Assembly: GCA_046330225.1 (NCBI GenBank)
Contig: JAXLTD010000023.1
Coordinates: 1 to 7,534, forward strand
Length of the DNA stretch: 7,534 bases
Reading direction: 5' to 3'
Source: CANJIV01 sp046330225
Lineage (GTDB): Bacteria > Actinomycetota > Thermoleophilia > Solirubrobacterales > Solirubrobacteraceae
In this document: positions 6,611 through 7,534 of the stretch, in pieces
How the letters are laid out: each line of letters opens with the position of its first letter
How positions within the stretch are numbered: position 1 is the stretch's first letter
Position numbers and translations under genes: made by a program
Notes under the pieces: model-generated
The model's input: the letters and a program-made list of their open reading frames with translations, nothing else
What the model was told of the DNA's origin: nothing
The model's database searches: none

Positions 6611-6780
6611 CGCTTTCTGGCGCAACCGCCGAGTGGAAAAGGGGTCAGAACAGGTGGTCGGCAGCGCGGATGCCGGTCTTGAGGGCCGCCGCTCTGTGCT
6701 GGCGCACCACCGGCTCGGGCAGATCCGTATCAGCGCGGGCCGTGCGCGTGCCGGGCACGTGGCCTAGAATCCCTCGCGCG
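6611..6780. other. Divergent spacer between GGDEF-EAL and SHOCT genes
   Basis: This 170-bp non-coding stretch should hold both promoters. On the plus side a TAGAAT hexamer is visible at 6765-6770. On the minus side I find no convincing -10 box within 50 bp of the GGDEF-EAL start. The spacer also holds a distinctive AAAAGGGGTCAGAACAGG stretch at 6637-6654 and a 10-nt match to the tRNA-Ser anticodon arm at 6673-6682, both treated as separate observations. GGTGGT (6653-6658) and ACCACC (6706-6711) are a weak inverted pair. No small ORF with a credible start is apparent. Confidence 0.5.
6765..6770 (+). promoter_or_regulatory. Putative -10 element of the SHOCT gene
   Basis: TAGAAT, close to the TATAAT consensus, sits 10 nt before the ATG at 6781. 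There is no Shine-Dalgarno sequence in the gap (CCCTCGCGCG). This predicts a leader of only about 3-4 nt. The -35 region is GC-rich with no recognisable box. It is the best -10 match in the window. Confidence 0.6.
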
Positions 6781-7359
6781 ATGTTCGGACGTGGCCGTCG
6801 AACCGGCGTTGCGAAGGTCATCGCCCGGCGCTACGACCCCGGGTCGACGTGGACGGCGCGGCGCGTGGGCTACGACACGTACGTGTACGTCCTCGACGTC
6901 ACGCCGGATTCCGGCGAGGCGCCGTTCCGGGTCGAGGCGCACATCACGCTGCGCGATACCCCTGAGTTCACCGCGCCCGGAATCGGCGACTCTGCGCGGG
7001 TGACGTTCAACGACAAGCACGAACACGTCGAGTTCGACGTCGATGCGCTCGAGCGCGCGACCGCGGCGGCCCATGACCAGCGCGATGCCGAGTTCGCCGC
7101 ACTGGCCGCCGCGCCGCCCGGCACCGGCGTGCCCGCCTCGGCAGGGGCGCCGCTCGACCCCGAACTGCAGGCGCTGATGGACAGCGAGGAGCGCGAGCGC
7201 AATGCGGCGGCCGCCCAGCCCCCGAGCCCGGGCGCCGGACCAGCGGCCGCTGGCCCCGACCCGGTCGCCCGGCTCGAGGAGCTCGCGGATCTCCATGCGC
7301 GCGGCGTGCTCAGCGATGCCGAGTTTGCGGCGGAGAAGTCCCGGATCCTGTCCGAGTAG
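6781..7359 (+). CDS. SHOCT-domain protein with unrecognised N-terminal domain
   Basis: The 192-residue product has three parts. Residues 1 to about 85 are rich in predicted beta strands (VAKVIARRY, YDTYVYVLDVTP, FRVEAHITLRD, SARVTFNDKHEHVEFDV) and look like a small beta domain I cannot name. Residues about 86-155 contain a charged helix (ALERATAAAHDQRDAEFAAL), then Pro/Ala/Gly-rich linker. Residues 160-192, DPVARLEELADLHARGVLSD and onward through AEFAAEKSRILSE, match the SHOCT short C-terminal domain, which in many unrelated proteins follows a variable N-terminal domain and is thought to mediate oligomerisation. There is no signal peptide or membrane segment, so it is probably cytoplasmic. 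I chose the ATG at 6781 because TAGAAT lies just upstream; the open frame further upstream runs through the promoter. Function is unknown, and no neighbour suggests a partner. Confidence 0.85.
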   Translation: MFGRGRRTGVAKVIARRYDPGSTWTARRVGYDTYVYVLDVTPDSGEAPFRVEAHITLRDTPEFTAPGIGDSARVTFNDKHEHVEFDVDALERATAAAHDQRDAEFAALAAAPPGTGVPASAGAPLDPELQALMDSEERERNAAAAQPPSPGAGPAAAGPDPVARLEELADLHARGVLSDAEFAAEKSRILSE

Positions 7360-7363
7360 CCGT

Positions 7364-7383
7364 TGCGGCCGCATCCCGCGGGA
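7364..7383. repeat. Two abutting 10-bp perfect palindromes
   Basis: TGCGGCCGCA (7364-7373) is followed with no gap by TCCCGCGGGA (7374-7383). Both are perfect palindromes, in the 89-bp spacer between the SHOCT stop and the 3' end of the tRNA gene. Neither leaves room for a normal hairpin loop without losing pairs, so protein binding or chance in G+C-rich DNA are both possible. Confidence 0.35.
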
Positions 7384-7399
7384 CGCTCCGCCGGCCCGC

Positions 7400-7431
7400 G
7401 GCGACGGCTGCCGGCGGCGGTTCCGGTCGCC
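7400..7431. terminator. Possible hairpin downstream of tRNA-Ser
   Basis: GGCGACGG (7400-7407) can pair with CCGGTCGCC (7423-7431) with a single bulged G around a 15-nt loop. It lies 18 bp past the mature 3' end of the minus-strand tRNA and 40 bp past the SHOCT stop, so it could end transcription from either side. No T-run follows on either strand, which leaves the assignment weak. Confidence 0.25.
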
Positions 7432-7448
7432 CCGCGTGCCGGCGTGAG

Positions 7449-7534
7449 CGGAGGGGGCGGGATTCGAACCCGCGGTCCGGGGTTGCCGGACTCCGGTTTT
7501 CAAGACCGGTGCATTCGACCGCTCTGCCACCCCT
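7449..7534 (-). tRNA. tRNA-Ser (anticodon UGA), first two bases outside window
   Basis: On the minus strand a class II tRNA folds cleanly. The 5' acceptor strand AGGGG (7534-7530) lacks its first two G residues, which fall past the window edge. It pairs with CCCCTCC (7456-7450), and the discriminator base is G at 7449. The anticodon stem CCGGT/ACCGG encloses the loop CTTGAAA, with anticodon TGA at 7502-7500. The long variable arm is GTCCGG-CAACC-CCGGAC (7491-7475), characteristic of serine tRNAs. The T-arm is GCGGG-TTCGAAT-CCCGC. UGA reads UCA and, by wobble, other UCN serine codons. The 3' CCA is not encoded (CTC follows) and must be added enzymatically. Its charging enzyme is SerRS, whose gene ends near the left edge of the window. 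Confidence 0.96.

Noticed and set aside
4295..6682. 795-residue open frame on the plus strand covering the whole GGDEF-EAL gene
   Set aside because: The opposite strand carries complete catalytic motifs over the same span. The plus frame is low-complexity charged sequence, and codon-position G+C bias explains its length.
6730..7530. 266-residue minus-strand frame beginning MAERSNAPVLKTG
   Set aside because: Its N-terminus is a translation of the tRNA-Ser gene, a known annotation artefact. The rest is antisense to the SHOCT gene.
1..7534. CRISPR array, insertion sequence, prophage or toxin-antitoxin pair
   Set aside because: I saw no regularly spaced repeats, no transposase or integrase motifs, and no paired small ORFs with credible starts.

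Overview
The window is a very GC-rich bacterial chromosome segment (roughly 70% G+C by eye). It has long shadow ORFs opposite the real genes, several genes with almost no 5' leader behind a TANNNT hexamer, and a tRNA gene that does not encode CCA. This fits a high-GC actinobacterium. Thermoleophilia/Solirubrobacterales is my guess from overall style, not a demonstrated placement. I see no transposase, integrase, CRISPR array or phage gene, so it reads as ordinary chromosome with housekeeping genes mixed with accessory ones.

Layout, left to right: the 3' end of seryl-tRNA synthetase (serS, +, cut by the window edge); a complete glucose-6-phosphate isomerase (pgi, +); a convergent secreted Cys-type sulfatase (-); a 128-bp divergent spacer rich in short repeats; a Vsr-type mismatch endonuclease (+); a convergent membrane-bound GGDEF-EAL cyclic-di-GMP protein (-); a 170-bp divergent spacer; a small protein with a C-terminal SHOCT domain and an unrecognised N-terminal domain (+); and, running off the right edge, a tRNA-Ser(UGA) gene (-). 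Gene order is therefore two convergent pairs (pgi/sulfatase, vsr/GGDEF-EAL) separated by two divergent spacers. Apart from the unseen 5' side of serS, every gene looks monocistronic.

The genes do not form one obvious pathway. serS and tRNA-Ser belong to translation, pgi to central carbon metabolism, vsr to repair of deaminated methylcytosine, the sulfatase to extracytoplasmic sulfate-ester hydrolysis, and the GGDEF-EAL protein to second-messenger signalling. I did not find a clear new multi-gene system. The points most worth a second look are the leaderless-type promoters, a perfect 19-bp inverted repeat abutting the vsr -10 element, repeats upstream of the sulfatase, the orphan vsr with a Cys/Cys/His/His putative zinc site, and the SHOCT protein.
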